A stretch of 16,739 bases of DNA from Spirogloea muscicola. Lineage: Eukaryota > Streptophyta > Zygnematophyceae > Spirogloeales > Spirogloeaceae. The notes beneath the pieces are model-generated. The model was not told the origin of the DNA, ran no database searches, and saw only the letters and a program-made list of their open reading frames with translations. Made by a program: the position numbers and the translations under genes. The stretch's first letter is position 1, and every line of letters begins with the position of its first letter. Location: the NCBI GenBank assembly GCA_009602725.1, contig WELB01000004.1, forward strand, positions 1,536,062 through 1,552,800. Reading direction: 5' to 3'. This document shows positions 1 through 16,365 of this stretch, in pieces.

Positions 1-304
1 GCCGCCGGCGCTGGCCCCGGGCCGCGGCGGCACTGCCACCGCCGCCGCTGTCGCCGGAGCGGCCACCGGCAGAGCTGTGAGCGCCGCCCTCTCCCTTGCC
101 CCCGCCTCTGGCACAGCGTCTCTCGCTCGCCAGTCTTGCGCGGCCCGTGGCTGGTCGCGGCCTTGGAGCTCTGCGTGCCGGGCGCAGCGACGCGCCGGCG
201 CCAGCGTCGGTCGCCTGCGGAGCTCAGAGCGGCAGCGAGATGGCTTCAGGGCCTTGGCCGCCAAAGCTGAAGCCAAGCAAGTCGTCAATCCAAGGGCCTC
301 CTGA
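1..304 (+). other. GC-rich edge segment, possible 3' end of an upstream gene
   Basis: Two + frames are open from the window edge: one runs to a stop at 302-304, the other to a stop near 276-278. The longer one is dominated by Ala, Arg, Ser and Gly, has no recognisable domain, and has no ATG near its left end. It could be the last exon of a gene starting outside the window, a transit-peptide-like exon, or chance openness caused by high GC content. Composition falls sharply after about 300, where ordinary non-coding sequence begins. I do not recognise any family. Confidence 0.25.
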
Positions 305-631
305 AGCTATGCTTCAACGGCAGGATCAGGCTTAGAGTTATCGTAGCTATCGTAGCGGTAGTACAGGTCCAGGGTACGAGTCGGGAAAACACCACATGGG
401 TGCTGATAACTCTGGCTTCGGCCTGTAGGGTTCAGGGGTTGGGGTTTAGGAGTCAGGGGTCAGGGGTTTAGAGGCAAGGGTCATTGGTCGACGGGTTGAA
501 GCGCAATGCTCATTGCTCAATGCTCAAGGCTCAAGGCTCAAGGCTCAAGGCTCAAGGCTCAAGGCTCAAGGCTCAAGGGTCAAGGCTCATTAGCTCTAGC
601 AGGCATATCTGCAGAACATACGTTCTAGAGA
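305..631. other. Non-coding stretch upstream of the IleRS gene
   Basis: No conserved reading frame is visible. The first 120 bases show nothing beyond a short imperfect repeat of TATCGTAGC near 340-357. Most of the remainder is the heptamer array listed separately. Any promoter of the downstream gene should lie here or in its first exon, but I see no convincing TATA box or initiator. Confidence 0.5.
427..587. repeat. Degenerate heptanucleotide array, telomere-like to CAAGGCT
   Basis: The stretch can be read as 23 consecutive 7-base units in one unbroken register. The left part (427-489) is GGG-rich and close to the plant and green-algal telomere unit TTTAGGG: AGGGTTC, AGGGGTT, GGGGTTT, AGGAGTC, AGGGGTC, AGGGGTT, TAGAGGC, AAGGGTC, ATTGGTC. 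Two poorly matching heptads follow (490-503). The right part is CAATGCT, CATTGCT, CAATGCT, then seven perfect CAAGGCT copies (525-573), one CAAGGGT and one more CAAGGCT. It lies just upstream of the IleRS coding region. The period of 7 is seen directly; descent from telomeric repeats is inference. Confidence 0.85.
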
Positions 632-8418
<7,787 letters not shown>

Positions 8419-8910
8419 GGGCTGCCGCCGCATCCGCCACATCTCTGGGACGCAGCGCTCTAGCTAGTCGGGCGCCCATGTCAAGTAGCTAGGAGTCAAA
8501 AATTGGGAAGCTTAGGACAATGGACGCACTGATCCCAATGTTCCCAAGCTGCGCAAGTGCAGCAAGCTGGCACCATTGCTTGTTAGTATTGGCAGATTGT
8601 CTGATGCACCGCAGTGATTAAGTTGTAAGGTGTGAGGGGAAGGAGGTGAACAATGTGGAGAGAGGAAGATGTGGGATAATGGAGTGCAGGTTGCCGATGA
8701 GCACGGCGGCGCTCCAGACCGCCGCTGCTGCAACATGGCGCCACTGGCGGCGTATAGTGCCAACGCTCGACCAGCCGGGCGCGCCAAAGCTGCTGCCGTT
8801 GCCAGCCGGCCTGGCGGCAAATTCCGCAGCACAGCAGCAATGTGGCGGCAGCCTGCGGCTGTGACACAGAGCCGGCGCCCAGCCGTTAGCCGTTGTGGCC
8901 ACGGAACACG
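8419..8910. other. Spacer between IleRS and CTR9: 3' UTR and CTR9 promoter
   Basis: This stretch of roughly 490 bases has no conserved coding sequence on either strand. It must hold the 3' UTR of the synthetase and the promoter and 5' UTR of CTR9. The left half is mixed in composition; from about 8690 it is GC-rich, as is common upstream of green-algal genes. A long antisense open frame across it looks like a by-product of high GC content. No TATA box is evident. Confidence 0.6.
8624..8628 (+). terminator. TGTAA, candidate polyadenylation signal of IleRS
   Basis: TGTAA lies about 206 bases after the IleRS stop codon. UGUAA is the characteristic poly(A) signal of chlorophyte green algae, so it is a reasonable 3' end signal for this transcript. 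A 5-base motif is weak evidence by itself. Confidence 0.4.
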
Positions 8911-11900
8911 ATGACTTCGTCCGCCCAGCCGAGGTCGTCGAGCTCGCCCCCGGTGCCGGCACCTCCGACTGCCGGCAGCCCCGGCAGCGCCGCCGCCGCC
9001 TTCTCCGCAGCGACCCCGCCGCCGCCGCCTTCGCCCGGCCGCCGACCTCTCTCCCCCGCCCTGCAGCGCGAGTACTTCAAGCAGGGCCGCATGGACGCCT
9101 TCCTGGAGTTCCTCTCCGAGGGCTCCTCCGCAGGTGCGCGCGCTCAGCATGCCGAGCCGAATGCTTGCGAAGGTGGCCATCGCGGGCCAGCACTGGCAGC
9201 ACTCCAGGGAGCACCATGCGACGACTGCCGGGCTGATGGGGGACTGACTGGCCCTGGCCTCGAGCAGAGGTTGACGACTTCTACAGCCACGTCAAGTACG
9301 AGCGCATCGCCATCCTGTACGCCCTGGGCGCGCACCTCACGCACCTGGCCAAGATGGAGCCCAAGCACGCGGACCGCGACCGCCGCTTCATCGACGCCGT
9401 GGCGCAGTACACCAAGGCCAGCAGGATCGACCACCTCGACCCTACGCCGTGGACGGGCAGAGGTCAGGCGGTCGCACAGTAGCCCTGCCCCATGGCCTCT
9501 CAATTCACATGCCGGTGGCCCTTTACTCAGGTCTCGGACGCTTGCCGAGCTGTCAGAGTGCAGAAACTCAAGAAGAAGAACAAGCCATGCGAAGCCAGCA
9601 CCTGTGTCTGCCGTCTTCGAGGCCATCACCGGCTGGCTAGCAGACAATCCTCGTAGTATATGATCACAACCGTTCAGATTAGATATAGGGTGAAGGGGAC
9701 CCAGAGGCTAATTCAGATTCAGGGTTTGGAGCTGGGGGCCTAGGGGTTTGGATAGAGCCCAGGGTTCATTCAGGGTTTTGGTGCACGCTTGAGTGAGTCG
9801 AGCTGGAGCCCAATCAACTTGTCTTGACTGAGTGCTCAGGCTCAGCGCTGCTTGCCAAGTGGACGCTGGAGAAGCAGTCACGCCTCCCCAAGTCTGAGGA
9901 GCAGTCCAAGCTGGAGCTGAAGCACGCCCACGACGCCTTTGGCTTTGGCATGGACGAGGAGCATGACTACGTGCCTGGCCTCCTGGGGCAGGTCTCTCAC
10001 CATAGCCTCACCAAGTGGCGTGGCTGAAAGAATAGGACCTGGCGTAGCTAGTAACCAGAGCATGATGCGTCCTTGCGCTGGTGAGATACCGCGTCATGAC
10101 AGGCTGGCGACTAAGCGAGGCGTAGCACCATGTAGCAGCGTCTGCTCGCTGAGAGGGTCTCGTCATGGCGATTTGCGGGGGGTCCTTGGGCCAGGCAAGT
10201 GTGCATTTCCACAGTGGACGCTACCAGGAAGCTTTGAAGCTCTACAAGGTGCAGTTACAGCGATGCCTAGCAGAGTAACCTGCTAGGGTAGCAAGCACAC
10301 GCAAACCCAAACTCATCGTGTTGGACTGAGCAATGAGGTGGTGGACGTCCTGCCAAATTGAAGAGTACAGGGCCACGCACGGAGAGATGCAGAGCGGCTG
10401 ATCAATAATGAATGTGGGGCTTCTCTGGCAGAGAGCTCTGAGGCTGAATCCTGGTGGACCTGCAGTCATGCGACTGGGCATTGGCTACTGCCACTGGAGA
10501 CTGCAATCAGTCAATGCTTCTCGCCACGCAGTACATGCACTGAAGGCCCGTCAGGCATTTGAGCGGGTGTTGCAGGTGCTCTCTTACCCTCTTCTGCATG
10601 TGGAGGCATTCTGAATCCTGATGTAATTCCAACTCGTCCACTGTGTAACACTGGTCTAATAGTACTTTCTGTCCTAGATATCCAGCTGGAGTCTGATAAC
10701 GCGGAGGCTCTTGTTGCGCTTGGCATGCTGGACTTGCAATCGGAGGCTGGTGAGGTATCATCCTTCATTGTGTCCAAATTGCAGGAGGTTCTAAACATCT
10801 GAGAGACCACGACTTGGAGTGTTGCGGAATTTGTTGAGAGTGCGAAAGCTGCATTGATGACTGCTGCTAGTGGTTGGAAATGACTCAGGCGACGACCGGA
10901 AAAGGGGTTTGCAGCGGATGCAGGCTGCGTTCCAGGCGTACCCGTACTGCGTGCAGGCTCTGAATCAGTTGGCAAGCCACTACTTCTTCACGGGTCAGCA
11001 TGCCATGGTGGAGCAACTCATGGAAGCCGCTCTTGCTGCTTCCGACAACTCAGCAACAAAGGCTGAGAGCTACTATCACCTCGCCCGCTCTCTGCACAAG
11101 AAGGTGTAGGCAGTAAGCCCACCAATGCCCCTGAAGGGCGAGGACACTGCATGTTACCAAGAATCTGGCATATGTACAAGAACCTCTATTGTTGTACGCC
11201 TGTGTGAGTTAGGTGAACGGAGCTGTGCTGACGCCTTCACCTGCCAAATTGTAAATCCCAGGGGGACTATGAGAAGGCTTTTGCATATTATCGAGCGGCA
11301 ACCCAGGAGGTGAAAGATCCGAAAGATTTCATTCTTCCCTTTTACGGTGAGCACTTGTAAAGAGGGATTTGGCTGAGCTCTACCACCTGCTTAGTGAGGT
11401 TCTCCTGGATCACTCAAAAGGTCCTTCTTTGCTGCCTTGATGATCTGGAGCTGACGTCTTGGCAGGCTTGGGTCAAATGCACTTACGACGTGGTGTAAGC
11501 ACAGCTGCTCTGGAGAGCTTTAACACAGTTCTTCAGTGCGAGCCAGATAATCTGGACGCTCTTAAGGTACAACAGCACTTTTGCACCTCAGATCTTGCGA
11601 CCTGATGCGACAAGTCTTTTATAATGCATGCTGCTTGTGTGCTTGTGTGCCTTTATCACGCAGCAATTATGGGCCACTCACCAGTTGTGAGATAGTATCA
11701 GCACTTTTTCACTCCGTGACTTGCAGGTTGTTGGCTCCATATATGCACAGCAGGGTCTCGACGAGCAAGCCCTTGCCAAGTTCAAGCGCGTGATGGAGCT
11801 TGATCCCAAAGCCATTGATGTCAGCCTGCTGCCCTTTCGAACTTGAAACGCCCTGTGGATCTTCTACTTGTTTGAGGTCCTTCCAAGGCACAACCTCTTA

Positions 11901-12246
11901 TCTGCTGCGGGTGAGGCGTATGGTGTGCAGGCCTGGCTGGAGACGGGAGAGTTGCTGGTGAAGTCAGACTTCGGCGCAGCCCTTAAGGCTTTCCAGCGGG
12001 TGACTTCCTGAACGCTGTTGTTGACCTGTTTATTCCATCTCTTGTCCGACGATTTTCGCCTTGCTTGGCTGTGCGAGCATGACAAATCCACTGGCAAGAG
12101 GTAACCCTCATTACTGACCAGTACGCCTAAATTTTGTCGGCTTTGATACGAATAGATGATCAATCTGGTAGAGTCCTTCTCGTTGATGGCAGGCCAGGGA
12201 GCTCTTGCAGAGCAGGAATCGGCCAGTCCCGTCAGCCCTACTAANC
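8911..12246 (+). CDS. CTR9: CTR9, Paf1 complex TPR subunit; 5' part only, broken at an N
   Basis: CTR9 (plant VIP6/ELF8) is a tetratricopeptide scaffold of the nuclear Paf1 complex, which assists RNA polymerase II elongation and histone marking. Exons: 8911-9133, 9268-9462, 9840-9991, 10195-10248, 10432-10575, 10686-10749, 10889-11103, 11262-11346, 11466-11566, 11727-11819, 11931-11999, and 12193 to at least 12244. Phases agree throughout, giving about 482 residues. Family stretches: REYFKQGRMDAFLEFLSEGS, KYERIAILYALGAHL, VPGLLGQ-ASVHFHSGRYQEALKLYK, RLGIGYCHW, KARQAFERVLQ, ALVALGMLDLQ, FQAYPYCVQALNQLASHYFF, TGQH, SYYHLARSLHKK-GDYEKAFAYY, ILPFYGLGQM, and ARELLQSRNRPVPSALL just before the N. 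ATG 8911 is the first Met after an in-frame stop at 8887-8889. The Ser/Pro/Ala-rich N-terminus is unusual for CTR9; another frame there reads ...RPAEVVELAPG, faintly like the normal start. Family members are about 1100 residues, so more than half is missing. Confidence 0.94.
9463..9839 (+). other. CTR9 intron 2
   Basis: This intron joins ...DPTPWTGR to GSALLAKWTLE in phase 1. The joined sequence follows the WVGKGQLLLAKG region of plant CTR9. At 377 bases it is one of the longest introns here and it contains the telomere-like motifs near its 3' end. A second in-phase acceptor six bases downstream (AG at 9844-9845) would drop two residues. Confidence 0.8.
9715..9779. repeat. Interstitial telomere-like motifs in a CTR9 intron
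   Basis: TTCAGGGTTTGG near 9718, CCTAGGGGTTTGG near 9739, CCCAGGGTTC near 9758 and TTCAGGGTTTTGG near 9769 are variants of the TTTAGGG/TTCAGGG heptamer. Spacing is irregular, so this is a decayed cluster and not a clean array. It resembles the left half of the array at 427-489. Confidence 0.5.
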
Positions 12247-12261
12247 CGCCGCCGGCGGCGG
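12245..12261. other. Ambiguous base abutting a perfect 16-bp GC palindrome
   Basis: The only N of the window is at 12245, inside a codon (ANC) where CTR9 homologues continue with Asn. The next 16 bases (12246-12261) are CCGCCGCC followed by GGCGGCGG, a perfect self-complementary hairpin. CTR9 similarity stops exactly here. A strong hairpin is a classic sequencing and assembly obstacle, so this is probably a collapsed gap or a misjoin. The same 16-mer also occurs at 945-960. Confidence 0.75.
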
Positions 12262-12639
12262 CCCCTGGCCCGTCTACGGGCTCGCCGGCCACCCTGGTGA
12301 GGCGCGGAACGATGACCAGGAACCCATGATATTCCGACGGTAGTATTGGGAGTTCGAGACGGCTTGGAGTTCACAGATCACGGTTCAGCTTGTACGGGTT
12401 CGGTGCTTAGGGCTCGACGAGTCGCCCACTGCTGGCGCTGCAAGGGGCCTCTACTCGCCGCGCTCCTGAGGCTGAGAAGCTGCGGCGCAGGCGAGCTCTG
12501 CCATGGCTCGCTCTCTGAGGCACAGGATTGACACTTACCTCCCAGGAACAGCTTCTGGACTTGATAGCATTTGGATTTGTCTATTCATTGGAAAGAAGGA
12601 GTATCTGTTGATGATAAATTCTCAACCTGCAGTACCTGA
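12262..12639. other. Unassigned stretch between the CTR9 break and ALKBH1
   Basis: Right of the N, a short Pro/Ala-rich open frame leads to CTG|GTGAGG at about 12292-12298, which could be an exon end and donor site. Further on, ATG 12503 opens a 96-codon frame with no recognisable similarity, and a basic segment reading TRRAPEAEKLRRRR lies around 12446-12490. One of these may be the missing 5' exon of ALKBH1, but splice phases cannot settle it. If 12245 is a misjoin, the left part may belong to another locus. Confidence 0.35.
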
Positions 12640-14352
12640 CTCCCTCTTCTTCAGCCATGTCGATGGCAGCCGGTGCTCGCCGTTGGCGCTCTCGGGCTGC
12701 TCTGCCAGCGCCAGGCTCACGCTGCCTTGTGTACCGCCGTTGCTGCAGGCTTCTACTTCATCCCGCATGCGCTCGGCCCGGCCGAGCAGCTGAAGTGGAT
12801 CCAAGTTAGCCTCTCGACACTGCTCGAGCCACCGAACCGGACCAACCACAGCGCACTGCATGGCGAACTTCCGGGCCTATGGGAGGCCGCCCAGCAGGGC
12901 CTCTTTCTCAACGAGGACTTGGGCCAGGACGCCCGCGCGGAGGGTCGCCACTGCGGTGCTTGCTCGAGTCCCCCAATGGCGACGGCGGACGCGGAGGTAG
13001 AGCTGCGCAATGCTGATGCCTGCAGCGGTGCCGCCACCGCGGAGGATAATGTGTGCCGCCCCTTGCACAATGGCGAGTGCTGGGATGATGAACGCGGCGA
13101 TGGCGCATGCACGACCGTGGCTGCCGACCTCGCCAGCAGCCAGCGTGAGCAATGGCGGCGTGCCAACCAGCGATGGACGACAGACTGCGGGCAGCAGCGC
13201 ACCGTCTCTGCGGCCTCGTTGCTCCGGCGGCTGCGGTGGGCCACGGTTGGCATCCAGTTCGACTGGTCCAATGTGAAGCCCCCCGCTCTTTGTGAAGCCC
13301 CTCTTTTGGACACTTCACGTATTGAGTCCCAAGTAAAAAGTCTCATCACTTCATCTCATATGCAGTTCAGGTAGAAGAAGTCAAGTTGCTGCTATGACTG
13401 GCAGATATGCGCGGCCACCAAGTGACTCCAAGTCTATTGTTCTGACAGAGGCAATATGACCACACTATGCCACACCGGCCCATCCACAAGGGCCTTGCGG
13501 CGCTGGCGGCAAAGCTTGCGCGTCCTGCCCTGCCGCCTGGGTCTACCTTCAGGGCGGAGGCAGCTATCGTCAACTATTACAGCGAAGGTTGGCGAGCACT
13601 GCAGCTACTGCTGCCGCAGCTACGGGACGCAAGCAGCTTCTTGGAGCTGCTTGGTTGACTGCACAGGAGCTGGCTCCATCCGCACGCCAGCTAATTATCA
13701 GTGTCAGACCTGATGAGCACAATCCCGTCTCTGCCCGTTGCTGCTGCTTCACCGGCCAGGGGACATGCTCGGTGGCCACCTCGACGACATGGAGGCCGAC
13801 CTCTCTCTGCCGATTGTCAGCATAAGGTCACCGCCAGCCCAGCATTCCATATGTGCACTTTCGTGGTGCCTGGAGAATTGCTGCACTGCGGCACGTTTCG
13901 GAGCGGCTTACTGCTGCCACAAAGTAGTAGGAGTTATGGTATGACCCCTAGTTTGTTGCTCCGTGCAGCTTGGGCTGCACAGGTGTTTTCCTTCTCGGTG
14001 GACCGTCCCGAGAGGATAGGCCCTTGGCAATGCTGCTGCGCTCGGGTGACGTGGTGCTGATGGCTGGTCCTGCTCGCTTGTGCTACCACGGTGAGGCGCC
14101 CTGCTGTGACTTAGGTGGCCCATGGCGCATGTTATGCAGCCTCGCTTGCTAGCCACCAACGGACGCCCAATCTTGATCGCGTCAGGGATGCTTGCAGGGT
14201 TGCCGCGCATATTCAGTGGTGGTGGCAGCAGCAAGGAGGCCCTTCTGCCAGCGCTCCTCGAGGAGTTACAGAAACCTGGAATGTGGCCAGTGGCGGACTA
14301 CATTCACTCGGCACGAATAAACATCAACATCCGGCAGGTCAATCCGGGCTAG
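12640..14352 (+). CDS. ALKBH1: ALKBH1-like Fe(II)/2-oxoglutarate dioxygenase, 5' end unresolved
   Basis: AlkB-family oxygenase; ALKBH1 members act on methylated bases in tRNA and possibly DNA, in nucleus, cytosol or organelles. Exons: (12640 or 12749)-13272, 13449-13587, 13760-13826, 13969-14090, 14198-14352; all introns GT-AG with agreeing phases, and exons 2-5 total 161 codons with stop. Similarity begins at GFYFIPHALGPAEQLKWI and PPNRTNHSALHG, then LLRRLRWATVGIQFDWSN-RQYDHTMPH, FRAEAAIVNYYSEG, DMLGGHLDDMEADLSLPIVS, SLGCTGVFLLGG, RSGDVVLMAGPARLCYHG, LPRIFSGG and ARININIRQV. The iron ligands are visible as HxD (His 13777-13779, Asp 13783-13785) and a distal His (14087-14089); the 2-oxoglutarate arginine is in RxNxNxR (14314-14334). 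All catalytic residues are intact. The frame is open left to 12640 without an ATG, so an upstream exon is needed. The first exon contains an unusually long linker (about 12915-13205). The C-terminus RQVNPG matches the family's normal end. Confidence 0.94.
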
Positions 14353-14930
14353 GTCTTGCAGAGCTTTGGTGAGGCGCCCATTTCTGCTCGCCTCTCTCAG
14401 TGAGAGCCGTGGAGAACAGACGTCTGCTGCCCATCCCTATCCACGCCAGTTGTGTTGGGTGTTTGCTGAAGTCCAATCAATATACTGCTACTTTGCGAAG
14501 CCATGCTATCTCTGACGGCTGTCAGTCGGTACGAGGGAGCTGAGAAGCGCTAGCCCTCCTCAATAGTCTGATTGAGCTTGAGGCTTGACGATAAAGCTCA
14601 GAATTTGTGCCTAGCAAAATGCAAGCATGCAGTGCACATACAAGCTTATAAGCTCCACGCTAATGTACATGTTTCTTATTGAGACAAGCAACCACCAGAT
14701 GAGAACCATGAATTGGCATTGATGTACACAACCACTACAGTACTCTTCTCTATGGGCGAGCACTTCTCTCTCCTTCTATCTTGACATATGGTAAGGTACT
14801 GGACCATCAATAACTCTCTTGGTTGTCAGAATCAATTAGGTGGGTTTTGATGATAATCTGGACTATTTTATCTAGTTGAACTTTTGCTTAATTGATGAAC
14901 TTGAACACTATCATTTATACCTAAATGCTC
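14353..14930. other. Non-coding region downstream of ALKBH1
   Basis: No conserved coding sequence is present. Small self-complementary sites are visible: CAGACGTCTG at 14417-14426, AGCTTATAAGCT at 14643-14654, and a CTCTC-AGT-GAGAG hairpin around 14395-14406. The 3' UTR of ALKBH1 must lie here, but I found no TGTAA within the first 350 bases. Base composition becomes AT-rich from about 14.6-14.7 kb. Confidence 0.5.
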
Positions 14931-15350
14931 ACATATTTGTCCTAACGAGGCACTCTACCAACTGAGCTGGTTGCCCGGAGTCTGGATTATTGCCAATCTA
15001 GAGCTCCTTTCCTCCTTTCACACACAAATCCAACAATTATAATTAATAAGAAAAGAATTTATGGACCAAAATTAAACAAGCAGAATTAAGACCCAAGTAA
15101 ATAAAGAGGTCACTTTCGCCGACTTGGACGTCCTCTAAGACTTTCACTCAGGGCACGAATCATTTGATACGAAGACTGATGAAGTACAAACTTAGGAATG
15201 TAATGGGGGGAATCGATGGGGAGGAATAAATATCTGTCAAGGTCCAATTCTACTACTCTTTCTACGTCTATATGGTTGATCCATATTGTTTTTGATCTAA
15301 AATACAATTTAATCAGATTCAGATCTGGTTTTTTGTGATAAAAGGTAACA
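14700..15350. other. AT-rich compositional island, possible organellar-like insertion
   Basis: This segment is visibly richer in A and T than the GC-rich gene region to its left and the GC-rich stretch near 16 kb; the clearest part is 15030-15110 and 15200-15340. It contains the tRNA-half-like sequence and, on the - strand at 15110-15307, an open frame of 65 codons with a basic end (RGRPSRRK). I could not match that frame to any known plastid or mitochondrial protein. Insertion of organellar DNA (NUPT or NUMT) is one explanation; an ordinary AT-rich spacer or a decayed transposon are others. Confidence 0.4.
14937..14978 (-). pseudogene. tRNA 5'-half-like fragment with a near-consensus A box
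   Basis: Read on the - strand from 14978, the sequence gives an acceptor-like GGGCAAC, then a D-arm AGCTCAGTTGGTAGAGT that is close to the tRNA A-box consensus and pairs as GCTC with GAGT. The anticodon arm would start CCTCG TTAGGAC, but no pairing CGAGG strand, T-arm or 3' acceptor strand follows. It is therefore not a complete tRNA gene. It is either a truncated copy or, less likely, chance resemblance. Confidence 0.45.
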
Positions 15351-15836
15351 AAGTTCGAGTGATGCTTCAGCTACAGTTCCTTACGCTCACAACCCTTATT
15401 TCTACAAAGCTCCGGCAATTCGCTCCTCGCCTCACAATCTTATGCAAGAGGTGCTTGGGCCTTGTGAAGCAGACTAATGGCCTCGTGTCAGGAACTACAA
15501 GGCTAGCTAGTACTGCAAAGCTACAACAAGCTCGAAAGTGGAGAACGGTTTCAGGCTACTTCGACTATCCGGGTAAACTTTCTACTCTCTTGTGACCATG
15601 CATGTGCTGCATGGAACCTTCGCACTACAGTGCAAGTCAGAGTTGCCCGTGATTGCCTGATGCCGAGGGGAATCACCCTGAGCGCCGGCATCCTTTCATT
15701 CCAGATCACTGACCAAGATTTGCGCAACGTCTCTCAAGAAGAAAAGGCAAACAACAAGAAAGGCATGGACTGTATGTCCCAAGACAGAGCACGGTCCCTT
15801 TCCTTGATCCTGGATGAAGGTCTGTCTAATAGGTGA
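15335..15836 (+). CDS. Weak hypothetical two-exon gene
   Basis: An open frame from about 15335 reaches ...RKWRTVSGYFDYP and then a donor-like CCGG|GTAAAC at 15571-15576. An acceptor-like CTACAG at 15625-15630 leads, in matching phase 1, into a second frame (QVRVARDCLMPRG ... LSLILDEGLSNR) ending in TGA at 15834-15836. Neither part resembles a family I know. The implied 58-base intron is shorter than any other intron in the window, and the first frame has no ATG start, only a non-standard one. Two unrelated chance frames are as likely. Confidence 0.15.
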
Positions 15837-15901
15837 AACATGCTTGCCGACAGGTGTAGCGGCATGAGGGAGTGACGCCGAGCGAGACAGGCGAGCAGCA
15901 A

Positions 15902-15951
15902 GAGAGAAGGCTCGTGGTGCGCATGATATGAAATTGTGGCCAATTTAAGCC
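15902..15951 (+). repeat. Diverged direct repeat, left copy
   Basis: This copy shares the order GAGAGAAGGC, CG.GGTGCGCATG, AAATTG, GGCCAATT and AGCC with 16366-16417. It differs by substitutions and by a 5-base insertion, ATATG, after GCATG. The two copies stand in the same orientation about 465 bases apart. Confidence 0.65.
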
Positions 15952-16080
15952 GGTACACTGCTCAGGCGAGAGCTAGTGCAAGGCGGGCAGGGCTGGCAGC
16001 CCAGTGTTGCTGGGAGCTGCTCCTGCTGCTGGCGGCGCGCGCGTCGCCGCGACGGCATGGCGCATGTGGGCGGCGCGCAT

Positions 16081-16094
16081 GGCGCCGCGGCGCC
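16081..16094. repeat. 14-bp perfect palindrome GGCGCCGCGGCGCC
   Basis: The sequence equals its own reverse complement and sits in the GC-rich core between the direct repeats. It could form a hairpin or be a by-product of extreme local GC content. Confidence 0.6.
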
Positions 16095-16223
16095 GGTCGT
16101 CCCGCCGGGGCGCTCTGCATGCATGCCGGCCGTGGCGCTGATCAAGGCCGATCGGGGCCGGCCACGATGTGGAGGGGGGAGGTGAGCAGCGGGGAGAAAT
16201 AAGAAAGAGAGCGAAACGAGAAA

Positions 16224-16232
16224 TTATATAAA
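16224..16232 (+). promoter_or_regulatory. TATA-like box TTATATAAA
   Basis: This is the best TATA match I noticed in the window, following a purine-rich stretch. It lies between the two direct repeats. No convincing downstream gene begins in the remaining 500 bases, so it could serve a gene outside the window, belong to a decayed mobile element, or be chance. Confidence 0.25.
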
Positions 16233-16365
16233 CAGCTCTCCCAATATAAGGCAGTAGCTGTGAAAGAGCTCTTACAAACTGAGGCGGTGGCTTTGAGAGG
16301 CCAACCCAGAGAAATGTACAAGGTCTGAAATTGCCGGAGTGTGCAGATGGACAGGAAGAGAGAAG

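Larger units (their letters stand above)
15952..16365. other. Segment between the direct repeats, GC-rich then mixed
   Basis: No conserved gene is visible. The left half (15960-16190) is very GC-rich with several GCGCATG variants. The right half carries two related lines, GGCAGTAGCTGTGAAAGAGC near 16250 and GGCGGTGGCTTTGAGAGGCC near 16284, which suggest an old internal duplication. The direct-repeat borders make a small LTR-like or other non-autonomous element conceivable, but I see no inverted termini or target-site duplication. Confidence 0.35.

Noticed and set aside
504-587. Possible CRISPR-like array
   Set aside because: The units are 7 bases long with no spacers. This is a simple microsatellite or minisatellite in a eukaryotic nuclear context.
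8512-9180. Antisense open frame of 222 codons across the IleRS-CTR9 spacer
   Set aside because: It lies opposite GC-rich sequence and the CTR9 first exon, is dominated by Arg, Ala and Gly, and has no recognisable domain. It fits chance openness in GC-rich DNA.
10510-10545. Tiny intron in CTR9 exon 5 to explain about nine extra residues (QSVNASRHAVHAL)
   Set aside because: The nearest GT-AG pairs give 22 bases (breaks the frame) or 36 bases (removes conserved residues). Both are far shorter than the other introns, so an in-frame insertion is simpler.
12503-12790. 96-codon frame from ATG 12503 as the ALKBH1 start
   Set aside because: Its frame differs from the conserved ALKBH1 frame, it has no family similarity, and no well-placed donor connects the two.
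12753-13349. Antisense open frame of 198 codons
   Set aside because: It mirrors the ALKBH1 first visible exon, and no family features were seen on the - strand.
14905-14978. Complete tRNA gene with an intron after the anticodon loop
   Set aside because: No strand complementary to CCTCG, no T-arm and no 3' acceptor strand were found on the - strand beyond the anticodon region.
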